Shown: positions 1-7,574, numbered from the stretch's first letter. The stretch: DNA of 12,309 nucleotides from Coriobacteriales bacterium (GCA_031274985.1 JAISPK010000167.1:1-12309), one strand, 5' to 3'. Notes: generated by a model not told the origin, from the letters alone. Numbers and translations: made by a program.

Positions 1-1241
1 TTGCTCTTGAGCTCTGCGGCAATGCGCTGCTGCAGGTGTTCGATTTTGCGTATCTCATCAAAGTCAAAGTCCGGAACGGTCTCGACCTTGAGCTCGACCA
101 TATCCAGCTGCCCCTTGCGCGTAAGAATGATCTCGTAGTAATTGGTGACCTCACAGAAGTCCGCGATGGCCTGTTGGAACTGACTCGGAAAGACGTTGAC
201 CCCGCGAATGATGAGCATGTCGTCGGTGCGGCCTGAGACGCGATCCATGCGCCTGAGCGTGCGCCCGCAGGAGCACTCCCCGGGGATGATGCGGCTGATA
301 TCGCGGGTCCGGTAGCGCAGGAGCGGTGAACACTCCTTGGTGAGCGTGGTAAAAACCACCTCGCCCGTTTGGCCATCCGGCACGGGCTGGAGCGTCCCGG
401 GGTCGAGGATCTCAATGATAAAGTGATCCTCCGAAACGTGCAGGCCGTTTTGGGCGCGGCATTCGCAGCTGACCCCCGGGCCCATAATCTCGGAGAGACC
501 GTAAATGTCCAGAGCAACCACGCCCAGCTTTTCTTCGATCTCTTCGCGCATGCCCTGGCTCCACGGCTCGGCACCCAGTATGGCGCCGCTCAACTTAAAG
601 TCCCTGGCGGGATCAAAGCCCATCTCAATTGCCGTGTCGGCGATAAGCAGGGCGTAGGAGGGAGTACAGGCAAGGATGTCCGAACCAAAATCGTTCATCA
701 TCTGTACCTGTCTGCGGGTGTTGCCGCTGCTCATGGGCAAAATAGTGGCACCGATACGGATGCCTCCCTCATGCGCACCGAGGCCGCCGGTAAACAGGCC
801 GTAGCCATACGCTACCTGGAGGATAGACTCGCTTCCTCCGCCTGCCTGAGCAATGCTGCGGGCAAAACAGTCGCCCCAGTTGTTGATGTCGTTTTGGGTG
901 TACCCGCACACGGTTGCGTTTCCGGTGGTGCCGGAAGAGGCGTGCAGGCGCTGCACCCTGTCCTCGACGCCAATGGCAAAGAGGCCAAAGGGGTAAGCAT
1001 CGCGCATATCCTGCTTGGTGGTAAAGGGCAGCTTGTGCAAATCGCAAAGAGATTTAATATCGCCGGGCTCCAGGCCCAGCTCCTGCATGGACTCACGATA
1101 AAACGGAATGTTGGCGTAACAGTTGGCCACCGTAGAGATAAGGCGGTCGCTCTGCACGCCAAACAGAGCCTCTTTGCTCATCGTTTCGATCTCTGGCTGA
1201 AAGTAGCGTTCCGGGGCTTCTTTGAGCTTGCTCTTGTCCAT
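1..1241 (-). CDS. paaK: Phenylacetate-CoA ligase (3' end cut by window edge)
   Basis: This enzyme activates phenylacetate or a related aryl acid to its CoA thioester, using ATP and giving AMP and pyrophosphate, in the cytoplasm. The visible part encodes 413 residues; the family is usually about 430-440, so only a short C-terminal piece is missing. Adenylate-forming motifs are in order: the P-loop SSGTTG (residues 102-107), GAEPW (223-227), YGLSE (247-251), YRTRDI (310-315) and the hinge/C-terminal GRTDDMLIIRGVNVFPSQ (337-354). The ATG start has an AAAGG ribosome-binding site about 9 bases upstream. No frameshift is seen. It follows the PgsA-VanW gene on the same strand after about 130 bp and probably has its own promoter. 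In anaerobes such ligases often handle arylacetates from aromatic amino acid breakdown by indolepyruvate-type oxidoreductases; no such gene is in the window, so the substrate is open. The family call is firm. Confidence 0.95.
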   Translation of the reverse strand, partial: MDKSKLKEAPERYFQPEIETMSKEALFGVQSDRLISTVANCYANIPFYRESMQELGLEPGDIKSLCDLHKLPFTTKQDMRDAYPFGLFAIGVEDRVQRLHASSGTTGNATVCGYTQNDINNWGDCFARSIAQAGGGSESILQVAYGYGLFTGGLGAHEGGIRIGATILPMSSGNTRRQVQMMNDFGSDILACTPSYALLIADTAIEMGFDPARDFKLSGAILGAEPWSQGMREEIEEKLGVVALDIYGLSEIMGPGVSCECRAQNGLHVSEDHFIIEILDPGTLQPVPDGQTGEVVFTTLTKECSPLLRYRTRDISRIIPGECSCGRTLRRMDRVSGRTDDMLIIRGVNVFPSQFQQAIADFCEVTNYYEIILTRKGQLDMVELKVETVPDFDFDEIRKIEHLQQRIAAELKS

Positions 1242-1277
1242 AATTATCTGCCTTTCTTACTTATGACAGCCTACGAT

Positions 1278-1306
1278 AGCATAAAAGCGGGCACCTGCTT
1301 TATGAA
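1278..1306 (-). promoter_or_regulatory. Possible sigma70-type promoter for paaK
   Basis: On the minus strand a TTCATA box (1301-1306, 4 of 6 to TTGACA) is followed by a 17-bp spacer and TATGCT (1278-1283, 4 of 6 to TATAAT). This would start transcription about 30 bases before the paaK ATG. Both boxes are imperfect, so this is a reasonable guess and not a firm call. Confidence 0.3.
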
Positions 1307-1331
1307 CTTCGCCGGCTGGTTTGCTGACGAG

Positions 1332-1391
1332 TACTCAGAGCCCACCCTGGAACTCACCTTTGAAACACTCGTTACTCAGGGCCCACCTTGG
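1332..1391. repeat. Imperfect 19-bp direct repeat spanning the end of the PgsA-VanW gene
   Basis: The 19-mers at 1332-1350 and 1373-1391 match at 17 of 19 positions and are offset by 41 bp. The second copy contains the last codons and part of the stop codon of the PgsA-VanW gene. The first lies just downstream in the non-coding gap. The bases between and beyond them do not match. This could be the trace of a small tandem duplication at the 3' end of the gene. Confidence 0.5.
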
Positions 1392-4011
1392 TGATCTCGG
1401 TGGTGGAATCATACGATGAGTAAAAGATCCGCTTTTCTTTGAGGCTGCCGTCAGCGTTGTAAACCACGCGGGTGACCTCGACCTTGGAAGCCTTGAGACC
1501 CTCTACGTCAACATATCGTTCGCCGGGGTCCAGGTCCTCGTCAAGCACCTCTTTTTTGGCAAATTCCCCGCTCTCGACCAGCTCTCCTGCAATGCTCTCT
1601 ACCTTGTAACCCGGCGGGATGCCCCACAGAATGCAGGTGACGCTGTCATCGGTATAGGTCATGGTGAGCAGCAGGTAGTTGTCGGTGTCGTTTTTGAACT
1701 TGAGGTCGGCATAGGGGTAGGCGATGGCCGCATCACGCCCCAGAGGATAACGGGTGATTCTGAGCGAATGGTTAACGCGCTCTACAATGGGGTAGCCAGC
1801 CTCATAAACGGCGTTATAAACCGTACTTGCCGCCGTGCAGGATCCGCCTCCCATGCCGTCTGCATACGCGCCGTCTACGATAACCAGCGCGTCAACGAAA
1901 CCATTCTCGGCCGTGAACTCGCCCACCGTATCGATGAATGACCAGATTTCCTGTGGAGCGATGATCGTAGAATTGAGGTGATCGGCAGCCGCGTGGATGT
2001 TGGTTATCGATGCCTGGGGAACATACGGGTACTTAAGGGTGAACTCCCCTACCTTTGTTGCAAACTCAAAGGCTGCGAGGTCGCTGTACTGGAGCTCGGC
2101 CTCCAAAATACCAATATACATGGGAACAACCCTCTGCGCAGAGTCCTGCATCTCTTCAGAGGCGGGATCCTGCCCGAAGAGCACTGAATTGATGTCTTGC
2201 GCAAGTCGCTTGTAGTCAATACCGGTGCCGTTTTGACTGGGCATGATCTGAAGCGCCCCGTCAACAACAACAAACTCCGCATTGAGCGGCACTATCTGGT
2301 CTTCGATCTGGCCGATTATTCCCGGAACCAGTTCTTTGAGCAGTTCGGGATCAACCGTGGGAACCAGCTTCCAGTTGCCGGCCTCGTCCTGTTGGACCGA
2401 AGAAGTGATGACCTGCCCCAGCTGTTCGGTGGTGAGCGTCCAGGAAGCACCGACATAGGTCAGGTACACAGGCTCAGCTATTGCCTGTTGCGTTTGCTCG
2501 GCCACCTTTTTGGCGGCCCCCAGCCCCACTTGCATACGACTGACCACCATGGGCACGACAATCGTGCGATCCTCAGAAAAGAATGACTGCTGGAGCATTT
2601 TCTCAAAGGGCTTGGAGTTAACGACAAATCCGTCCTGCCCGTCTTTTGCAATGAAGTTTTTGCCGTCAAAGCTCATGCTTGCGTTGCACATGGGGGTGCC
2701 GATTGATTGCGTCAGCATGCTCTCGAGATAGGTGAGTCTATCTTCAGAGATATCAAGGCGAGGCTTGAGCGTAACGCCCAGGGTATTTGCAGCTATGCGC
2801 CCCAGGAAAAAATCTGCACCGCGCCCTACCCCGTAGGCCTCTTCGGCCAGTTGCGTGCCGCTGACTTCTGCGTTGAGCGTGGCCGGGGTGATGCTCCACG
2901 AAGTAGCCTCGTAGTTTAACTCTATCTGGCTATCGTTTACCCCGTTGCCAAGTTGCACGGTGCTTGAGGTAACGCCTGCTTGAGCTGCTGTCTCGGTGGC
3001 AAAAAGGTTTACCGGGGTTTGCATGGCCAGGGCATTGAGCTCCTTGGTGAGCAGATCTGCCGCCTTGTCTTCTTTCATCTGGCTCACATTGACTACGCCT
3101 ACCTGCACCCCCTGATGGATTACTCCAAAGTTTTTGATGCCGTCGCAGCTGTAAAAGAACAAGAGCACAATCAGACTGATAAATACTGCTAACGCAATAA
3201 GCAGTTTTTTGGGGGTATTGAGAACCTGGAAGAGAGCCGCAGCTCCCTGCTGATAATTGAACTTTTGCTTTTGCGTAGTGCGCCCGGGGCCCGGAGCTGT
3301 TGTTCTCCTGGCACTGCTTGCCCGTCTCGCCGATTTGTGGTCCCAGGCAGAGCCATCAAAACGCCCTCTGGCGGTAGCAGAATACGTTGTTGCCCTCTGC
3401 CCCGGAGGTGGGAGGAGCTCCGTTTGTCTGGCGCGCAGTATGTAGTAGATGCCCGCTATCCAGGCAAGGATCACCCCTGCGTAGAGAAACCAGATGCCCA
3501 GAGGAGCAGGCTTGCTCCCCCACCCGGGCAGGAAGCCGGCATCGATGACCCCCAGACCTGCGAGCTCAGGCCAATTGAGTATGAGAAAGCAAAACCCAAC
3601 CATATTGCAGGCGGTTGCCAGTTTGCCGATAAAGGCCACCTTGAAGTTGATCTGCCCAACGGCACGCAGCCTGAACAGGAGCACCAGCATACAGGCGTCG
3701 CGGGCAACCAGGAGCACCAGTATCCAGACGGGCACTCTGCCCACGATGAACACGAGTATCACAGCAGTAAGGATAAGCACCCGGTCTACCAGGGGGTCAA
3801 GCTGTTGCCCTAGTCGCGACACCTGATTCGTTGCCCGGGCAACGGCCCCGTCGACAAAATCGGTAGTGATCGCAACGAGAAAGAGGATAAAAGCAGCAAT
3901 GTCGCTGTGGTATCCCACAAATAAAACGGCAAAAACGGGTACCAGAAGCAACCTGGTAAAAGAAATCAGGTTAGGTAAGGTAAAAATCTTGTTTGATACT
4001 GCTGTTGTCAC
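1372..4011 (-). CDS. pgsA: Fusion of PgsA-like phosphatidyltransferase with a VanW/G5 extracytoplasmic protein
   Basis: The 879-residue product has two parts. Residues 1-197 form a polytopic CDP-alcohol phosphatidyltransferase of normal PgsA length. Its signature D-x2-DG-x2-AR-x8-G-x3-D-x3-D is complete (D51, D54, G55, A58, R59, G68, D72, D76). This fits phosphatidylglycerophosphate synthesis from CDP-diacylglycerol and glycerol-3-phosphate. Residues about 198-258 are a basic, Ser/Thr/Pro/Arg-rich linker. A transmembrane helix (about 268-288) leads to a large region, probably outside the membrane: a YoaR-like part (about 300-650), a VanW domain (about 660-800, with GGGSC at 721-725 and H748), and a G5-like tail (about 813-878). 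The start is GTG; the preceding in-frame codons are TAA TAC, so no earlier start is possible, and the ribosome-binding site is weak. The reading frame is open through the junction. The phosphatidyltransferase call is firm; the role of the VanW part is unknown, though the domain occurs in vancomycin-resistance clusters and wall-associated proteins. Confidence 0.9.
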   Translation of the reverse strand: MTTAVSNKIFTLPNLISFTRLLLVPVFAVLFVGYHSDIAAFILFLVAITTDFVDGAVARATNQVSRLGQQLDPLVDRVLILTAVILVFIVGRVPVWILVLLVARDACMLVLLFRLRAVGQINFKVAFIGKLATACNMVGFCFLILNWPELAGLGVIDAGFLPGWGSKPAPLGIWFLYAGVILAWIAGIYYILRARQTELLPPPGQRATTYSATARGRFDGSAWDHKSARRASSARRTTAPGPGRTTQKQKFNYQQGAAALFQVLNTPKKLLIALAVFISLIVLLFFYSCDGIKNFGVIHQGVQVGVVNVSQMKEDKAADLLTKELNALAMQTPVNLFATETAAQAGVTSSTVQLGNGVNDSQIELNYEATSWSITPATLNAEVSGTQLAEEAYGVGRGADFFLGRIAANTLGVTLKPRLDISEDRLTYLESMLTQSIGTPMCNASMSFDGKNFIAKDGQDGFVVNSKPFEKMLQQSFFSEDRTIVVPMVVSRMQVGLGAAKKVAEQTQQAIAEPVYLTYVGASWTLTTEQLGQVITSSVQQDEAGNWKLVPTVDPELLKELVPGIIGQIEDQIVPLNAEFVVVDGALQIMPSQNGTGIDYKRLAQDINSVLFGQDPASEEMQDSAQRVVPMYIGILEAELQYSDLAAFEFATKVGEFTLKYPYVPQASITNIHAAADHLNSTIIAPQEIWSFIDTVGEFTAENGFVDALVIVDGAYADGMGGGSCTAASTVYNAVYEAGYPIVERVNHSLRITRYPLGRDAAIAYPYADLKFKNDTDNYLLLTMTYTDDSVTCILWGIPPGYKVESIAGELVESGEFAKKEVLDEDLDPGERYVDVEGLKASKVEVTRVVYNADGSLKEKRIFYSSYDSTTEITKVGPE

Positions 4012-4056
4012 GTATTAATTATCCCAAAAACATATCCATTAGAAAAACCTTGGAGA

Positions 4057-4062
4057 ATTATA
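4057..4062 (-). promoter_or_regulatory. -10 element of a promoter for the PgsA-VanW gene
   Basis: A perfect TATAAT lies on the minus strand in the 115-bp gap between murE and the PgsA-VanW gene. It would give a leader of about 40 bases before the GTG start. No convincing -35 box sits 16-18 bp upstream. An 11-bp palindrome (4096-4106, TTGTC-T-GACAA) lies about 35 bp upstream of the -10 and could be an activator site, but it is short. The gap has no terminator with a T-run, so read-through from murE is also possible. Confidence 0.45.
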
Positions 4063-4126
4063 TCGTTTACTCAGCAACAACACTAATACCGCTACTTGTC
4101 TGACAAACAAAGCTGGATTGACCGGC

Positions 4127-5677
4127 TTACTGCCTGGTATCTCCCTGGTAAAGCTTGCTGAGAATGGTTTCTACCCGCTCTTTGTCCGAAGGCACCGGTA
4201 TTGCCTCCTTGCCCCGTTTCATGACAGTCTCGTGCCCTTTGCCGAGAACGAGTATCACGCTGCCCGCGGGCGAGTCTTCAATGGCGCGCTCTATGGCCTC
4301 GCTGCGATCATCGATAATCCGGGGAGTCTTTCCTGCTTCTCTCACTACCCGGGCAATCTGTTCGTTTATCTGCGCCAGGGGTTCATCGAGCGGATCGTCC
4401 TCGGTTAGGTAGATCAGGTCCGAATACTGCACAGCAACGGCAGGAAGATCAAGCCGTCTCTCCAGACCCTTTACGCCTGTTGCGCCAAAGACGCAGGCGA
4501 TGGGGCGGTTGGGATACTCCTGGGCAACTGAGGCAAATACCGCCTCAAAACTCATCTTATTGTGTGCATAGTCAACAACGATGAGCTTGTCGGGCGCCCC
4601 TTGGATAAGCTGCATGCGTCCGCTTACCTCTGCACTGGCAAGGCCTTGCTGTATATGTTTCAGTGGCACCCCTAAAGCCAGAGCCGCAGCAATTGCCGCC
4701 AGAGCATTCTCAACGTTAAACTGCCCGGCCATGGGGAGGGTAAAGCGGCTTTGCCACTCAGGGCTGCAGACCATAAAGCTGAGCCCTTGAGTCGTTGCCT
4801 GTATCTCAGAGACCACCACATCGGCCGCATCTGTGCAGCCAAAGGTCAGGAGCTTCTCGCAGGAACCGGCTGCTTTGAGGACACGCTCATACTCATCGCA
4901 GTCCCTGTTGATAATCGCAACGCGACTCTGCTTGAAAATCTCCAGTTTTGAGGCGAGATAGTCCTCATGGCTGGGATGCTCGATATCGCTGATATGGTCT
5001 TCTCCGATATTCAGGAATACCGCCACCTCAAAGGGTATTGCCTGCGTGCGACCGTACTTGAGTGCCTGACTGGATACCTCCATGGTGAGGTAGTCGATGT
5101 TGCTCCTGACGGCATTTTTGAAGTGGCCGTAGAGCTCCAGAACATCCTGGGTGGTGAGCAGGGAGCGCACGCACGATACGCCGTCATAGTTCTCGATGCT
5201 TGAGAGCCAGGCGCTGTTTGGTTTGCCCTGCTCGATGAGCCATTGGTCAAGGATAGCCCTCAGTAGATAAGTGGCCGTGGATTTGCCTTTGGTGCCGGTA
5301 AACCCGATGAGGGTAAGTTGGTCTGTGAGCCCCCGGTAAAAGAACTCTGCAAGACGGGCAATGGCCGGACGTATCTCACGCACCAGTAAAGCGGGGACTG
5401 CCTGAATGCCTGCGCCTTTAAGATACTCCGCATGATCCTGCTCGCTTACATAGGCAACCGCTCCTGCCTCTACGGCCTTGACGAGGTACTCCGGCTCAAA
5501 GTGCGCTCCCTTGCAAAAGAAGAGCGTACCGGGCATTACGTCGCGGGAGTCGTAGGACAGATGGGTGATAGTAAGGGGCGCAACCGCGGAGTCGCAACAG
5601 TCAGCGGCAAGGTTGCCCTGCTTTGCGAGCAAACTTGAACAATCAAAAAGTGTGGTTGTTTGGGCTGTCCATTCCAT
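4127..5677 (-). CDS. murE: MurE-type Mur ligase (UDP-MurNAc-dipeptide:diamino acid ligase), probably not meso-DAP type
   Basis: This cytoplasmic ATP-dependent ligase adds the third, diamino residue to UDP-MurNAc-L-Ala-D-Glu in peptidoglycan precursor synthesis. The 516 residues carry the N-terminal YDSRDV (42-47), the ATP loop TGTKGKST (127-134), MEVSSQAL (199-206), the likely carbamylated lysine K244 in YLASKLEIF, GRMQ (353-356), DYAHN (369-373) and the C-terminal GKGHET (479-484). Length is normal for the family. Where meso-DAP enzymes such as E. coli MurE have DNPR, this one has DDPLDEP (427-433), which points to lysine, ornithine or another diamino acid. The ATG is fixed by an in-frame TAA two codons upstream; there is no good ribosome-binding site, and the leader may be very short. 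It is divergent from femX, 40 bp away, and followed on the same strand by the PgsA-VanW gene. The family is certain; the amino acid is inferred. Confidence 0.93.
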   Translation of the reverse strand: MEWTAQTTTLFDCSSLLAKQGNLAADCCDSAVAPLTITHLSYDSRDVMPGTLFFCKGAHFEPEYLVKAVEAGAVAYVSEQDHAEYLKGAGIQAVPALLVREIRPAIARLAEFFYRGLTDQLTLIGFTGTKGKSTATYLLRAILDQWLIEQGKPNSAWLSSIENYDGVSCVRSLLTTQDVLELYGHFKNAVRSNIDYLTMEVSSQALKYGRTQAIPFEVAVFLNIGEDHISDIEHPSHEDYLASKLEIFKQSRVAIINRDCDEYERVLKAAGSCEKLLTFGCTDAADVVVSEIQATTQGLSFMVCSPEWQSRFTLPMAGQFNVENALAAIAAALALGVPLKHIQQGLASAEVSGRMQLIQGAPDKLIVVDYAHNKMSFEAVFASVAQEYPNRPIACVFGATGVKGLERRLDLPAVAVQYSDLIYLTEDDPLDEPLAQINEQIARVVREAGKTPRIIDDRSEAIERAIEDSPAGSVILVLGKGHETVMKRGKEAIPVPSDKERVETILSKLYQGDTRQ

Positions 5678-5687
5678 TTGTTACAAT
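5660..5687 (+). promoter_or_regulatory. Extended -10 promoter for femX-ridA, overlapping the murE start
   Basis: On the plus strand TGTTACAAT (5679-5687) is an extended -10 (TG-n-TACAAT, 5 of 6 to TATAAT). A weak -35 TTGGGC (5660-5665) lies 16 bp upstream. The predicted transcript starts near 5694, giving a leader of about 24 bases with a ribosome-binding site AGAAAGGA (5706-5713) before the femX ATG. The promoter covers the murE start codon (5675-5677) on the other strand. A matching murE promoter is less clear; TGCTAAAAA on the minus strand (5696-5704) is a weak candidate. Confidence 0.5.
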
Positions 5688-5717
5688 GGTACCTGTTTTT
5701 AGCAGAGAAAGGACCCC

Positions 5718-6710
5718 ATGACCATTATTGAACCCCCTGACTTTGACCTGGTGCGCTTTTATGTTGAGCACCGGCACTTTTTGCAGTCCAGGGCCTGGGG
5801 AGAGTTTCAACGCGCTTGTGGCAATGAGACCATCAGAAAAAGTGGCACTTCGCAAGACGGCGGCACCTGGGAGTACCTTGCTATCGTTGAGCGGGGACGC
5901 TTCTCGTCTCGACTTTACTGCCCTTACGGGCCTCTCTATTCTTCAAAGGCTGCTCTTGAAGAGGCCCTGGCATCACTTAAGGCCGAAGCGCGCAGTTTTC
6001 TTGTTGACTTTGTGAGGGTAGAACCCAGAGGAACGCTTTGCAAAGAGGATTTGATGGCGTTGGGGCTGAGGCCGGCGGCACGCTGTGTGCAGCCACCTGA
6101 CACCGTGATAAACGATGTGCGCTCGAGTGCGGTGAGCGAAGAGGACATCCTGCTCCGCGCTTCAACAACGCGTCGGCAGCTCTACCGCTACAGCCTGCGC
6201 GATGGCGTTACCTATAAAACCTCGTACGATCCTGCGGATATTAAGCATTTTCTCGATATGATCCACCTTGTGGCTGACCGCACCGGCATAAAGCCCCACG
6301 AAGACTCTTATTTTGAGACGATGGCCGAAGTGCTCTTTCCTCAGAAGGCGGCAGGCCTGTTGCTCTCTGTTTTGGACGATGAGCCCCTTGCCAGTTTGAT
6401 CTTTTACACCGATGGCACCACCATGGGCTATGCCCATGCCGGCAGCGTTGATGGTTATCGCAAACTCAGCCCGCCGAGCGGTCTTTTTATGCAGCTACAG
6501 CTCGTTGCCCGGCAAAGCGGGCACACGCTGCTCGACACCTACGGCGTTGCGCCCGAAGGTGCCGGCAAAGAGCACGACTGGGCAGGGTTTACCCAATTCA
6601 AGGAATCGTTTGGCGGCGTGCGGGTGCATTATCCGGGCACCTGGGAACTGCCGGTAAGCAAGCTGCGCTACACGGTTTACAGCCTGGCAGGAAAACTCCT
6701 GGAAAAATAA
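5718..6710 (+). CDS. femX: FemX/FemAB-family peptidoglycan bridge aminoacyltransferase
   Basis: Members of this family transfer amino acids from aminoacyl-tRNA to the side chain of the third residue of the peptidoglycan stem peptide, on lipid II or the UDP-precursor, to start or extend the interpeptide bridge. The 330 residues show the family's opening FLQSRAWGEFQRACG (21-35), GPLY (71-74), the basic segment TRRQLYRYSLRDGV (151-164) and the C-terminal GFTQFKESFGG (290-300) followed by YPGTWELPV (305-313). The length fits the compact FemX type without the coiled-coil arm of FemA/FemB. The ATG has a good ribosome-binding site 4 bases upstream. It is divergent from murE and followed after 28 bp by ridA. 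The amino acid added (Ala, Ser or Gly) cannot be read from the sequence. The symbol follows the family and is not proof of specificity. Confidence 0.88.
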   Translation: MTIIEPPDFDLVRFYVEHRHFLQSRAWGEFQRACGNETIRKSGTSQDGGTWEYLAIVERGRFSSRLYCPYGPLYSSKAALEEALASLKAEARSFLVDFVRVEPRGTLCKEDLMALGLRPAARCVQPPDTVINDVRSSAVSEEDILLRASTTRRQLYRYSLRDGVTYKTSYDPADIKHFLDMIHLVADRTGIKPHEDSYFETMAEVLFPQKAAGLLLSVLDDEPLASLIFYTDGTTMGYAHAGSVDGYRKLSPPSGLFMQLQLVARQSGHTLLDTYGVAPEGAGKEHDWAGFTQFKESFGGVRVHYPGTWELPVSKLRYTVYSLAGKLLEK

Positions 6711-6738
6711 ACGGTATTCAAGAAGTCAGGAGGAGCAC

Positions 6739-7116
6739 ATGAAAAGCATCGTCTCTACCCCTTGCGCCCCGGCTGCAATCGGGCCTTACTCACAGGGTAT
6801 TGTCGCGGGCAATCTCGTGTTTACCTCGGGCCAGTTGCCTCTTGACCCTGCGACCGGCGAGATGCCCCGGACCATTGAAGAGCAAGCCCGGCAATCACTC
6901 GAAAACGTCAAAGCGATTTTAGAAGCAGCGGGCAGCTCCCTTAACGCAGCGGTGAAGCTGACCGTTTTTCTTACGGACCTGAACGATTTTGTTGTGGTAA
7001 ACGAGGTGTATCAGAGCTATTTTTCCGGTGATTTTCCCTGTCGCAGCGCTGTAGAGGTTTCGCGCCTGCCCAAGGATGCCAAAATCGAAATCGAAGCCAT
7101 CGCCGTAATTCCTTGA
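6739..7116 (+). CDS. ridA: RidA family enamine/imine deaminase
   Basis: RidA proteins hydrolyse reactive enamine/imine intermediates released by PLP enzymes such as threonine or serine dehydratase, protecting other PLP enzymes in the cytoplasm. The 125 residues are full length for the Rid/YjgF family and the protein should form a trimer. Active-site features are present: GPYSQG (15-20), the key arginine R102 (equivalent to E. coli R105) in CRSAVEVSRLPKDA, and the IEIEAIAV end with E119. The cysteine that follows the arginine in E. coli (RSC) is alanine here (A104), a change seen in the wider family. A strong AGGAGG (6728-6733) precedes the ATG by 5 bases. It lies 28 bp after femX with no terminator between, so the two are probably co-transcribed. 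It converges on echF, whose stop is 36 bp away. Confidence 0.95.
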   Translation: MKSIVSTPCAPAAIGPYSQGIVAGNLVFTSGQLPLDPATGEMPRTIEEQARQSLENVKAILEAAGSSLNAAVKLTVFLTDLNDFVVVNEVYQSYFSGDFPCRSAVEVSRLPKDAKIEIEAIAVIP

Positions 7117-7152
7117 TGACTCTCTAAGGGTTGCTCAATGACCCGTTAAACT

Positions 7153-7506
7153 CTAGTTGGCTTCTGTTGGCTTGGTGAAGGTTTCGGCGCTCATGCTCAC
7201 GACGGCAGGGGCGTATTCCGGCTTCATGGAGAGGCTTTGGGATCTGGGCGGACAATTGCGCACACAGGCCATGCACTGCACGCAAGAATAACGATCGATG
7301 GTCCAGGTGCCGGCTTCTTTGTTTACCGCTAGCGCAACTGCCGGGCAGGTCTTCTCGCAGATGCCGCAGAGGATGCACTTTTCCATGTCGTTATGAATGT
7401 GCCCTCTGGTGAGCTCGGTATAAACCTGCGGCTCAAAGGGATAGCGCTTGGTTACCGGCTTGCTTACCATATTCTTGAGTGTCATACCTGTTAAGGGAAA
7501 ACCCAT
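7153..7506 (-). CDS. echF: Ech hydrogenase subunit EchF, two-[4Fe-4S] ferredoxin-like (NuoI-like)
   Basis: This polyferredoxin subunit carries electrons between soluble ferredoxin and the small subunit of the membrane hydrogenase. The 117 residues contain two classic CxxCxxCxxxCP cluster sites: C44, C47, C50, C54 and C75, C78, C81, C85. The leading segment KPVTKRYPFEP (16-26) is typical of NuoI/EchF proteins. It is the last gene of the operon, as in classical ech operons, but is separated from echE by 80 bp with a strong hairpin. The ATG at 7506 has a weak GAGAG upstream; a second ATG seven codons later (residue 8) is possible. Its end faces the end of ridA. No T-rich terminator is visible in the 36-bp convergent gap. 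Confidence 0.9.
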   Translation of the reverse strand: MGFPLTGMTLKNMVSKPVTKRYPFEPQVYTELTRGHIHNDMEKCILCGICEKTCPAVALAVNKEAGTWTIDRYSCVQCMACVRNCPPRSQSLSMKPEYAPAVVSMSAETFTKPTEAN

Positions 7507-7542
7507 GTTACTCTCGTTTCTTTACGTGCCTTATCGTTTACT

Positions 7543-7574
7543 GTTCTGCGCCCTCGCCATGCGAGGCGCAGAAC
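7543..7574. other. Strong hairpin between echE and echF
   Basis: A 9-bp perfect arm (7543-7551 with 7566-7574) continues, after one bulged C (7552), into a 5-bp stem (7553-7557 with 7561-7565) closed by a CAT loop: 14 base pairs, mostly GC. In the operon RNA it starts 12 bases after the echE stop codon. No T-run follows on either strand, so it does not look like a Rho-independent terminator. A role in mRNA processing or in protecting the 3' end of the upstream message is more likely. Confidence 0.75.

Noticed and set aside
369..1394. A 341-codon open frame on the plus strand opposite paaK
   Set aside because: It lies antisense to paaK, whose motifs are unmistakable. Its translation shows no domain, and its length is explained by codon bias of the real gene.
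4096..4106. Palindrome TTGTCTGACAA as an operator upstream of the PgsA-VanW promoter
   Set aside because: Only 5-bp arms and no second copy in the window; may be chance, so it is mentioned only in the promoter entry.
7117..7152. Possible bidirectional terminator between ridA and echF
   Set aside because: Only a 4-bp GGGT/ACCC stem with wobble pairs (7128-7131 with 7141-7144) is present, with no T-run on either side. Too weak to call.
7543..7574. Reading the echE-echF hairpin as a Rho-independent terminator
   Set aside because: No run of T follows the stem on either strand, and echF downstream belongs to the same complex.
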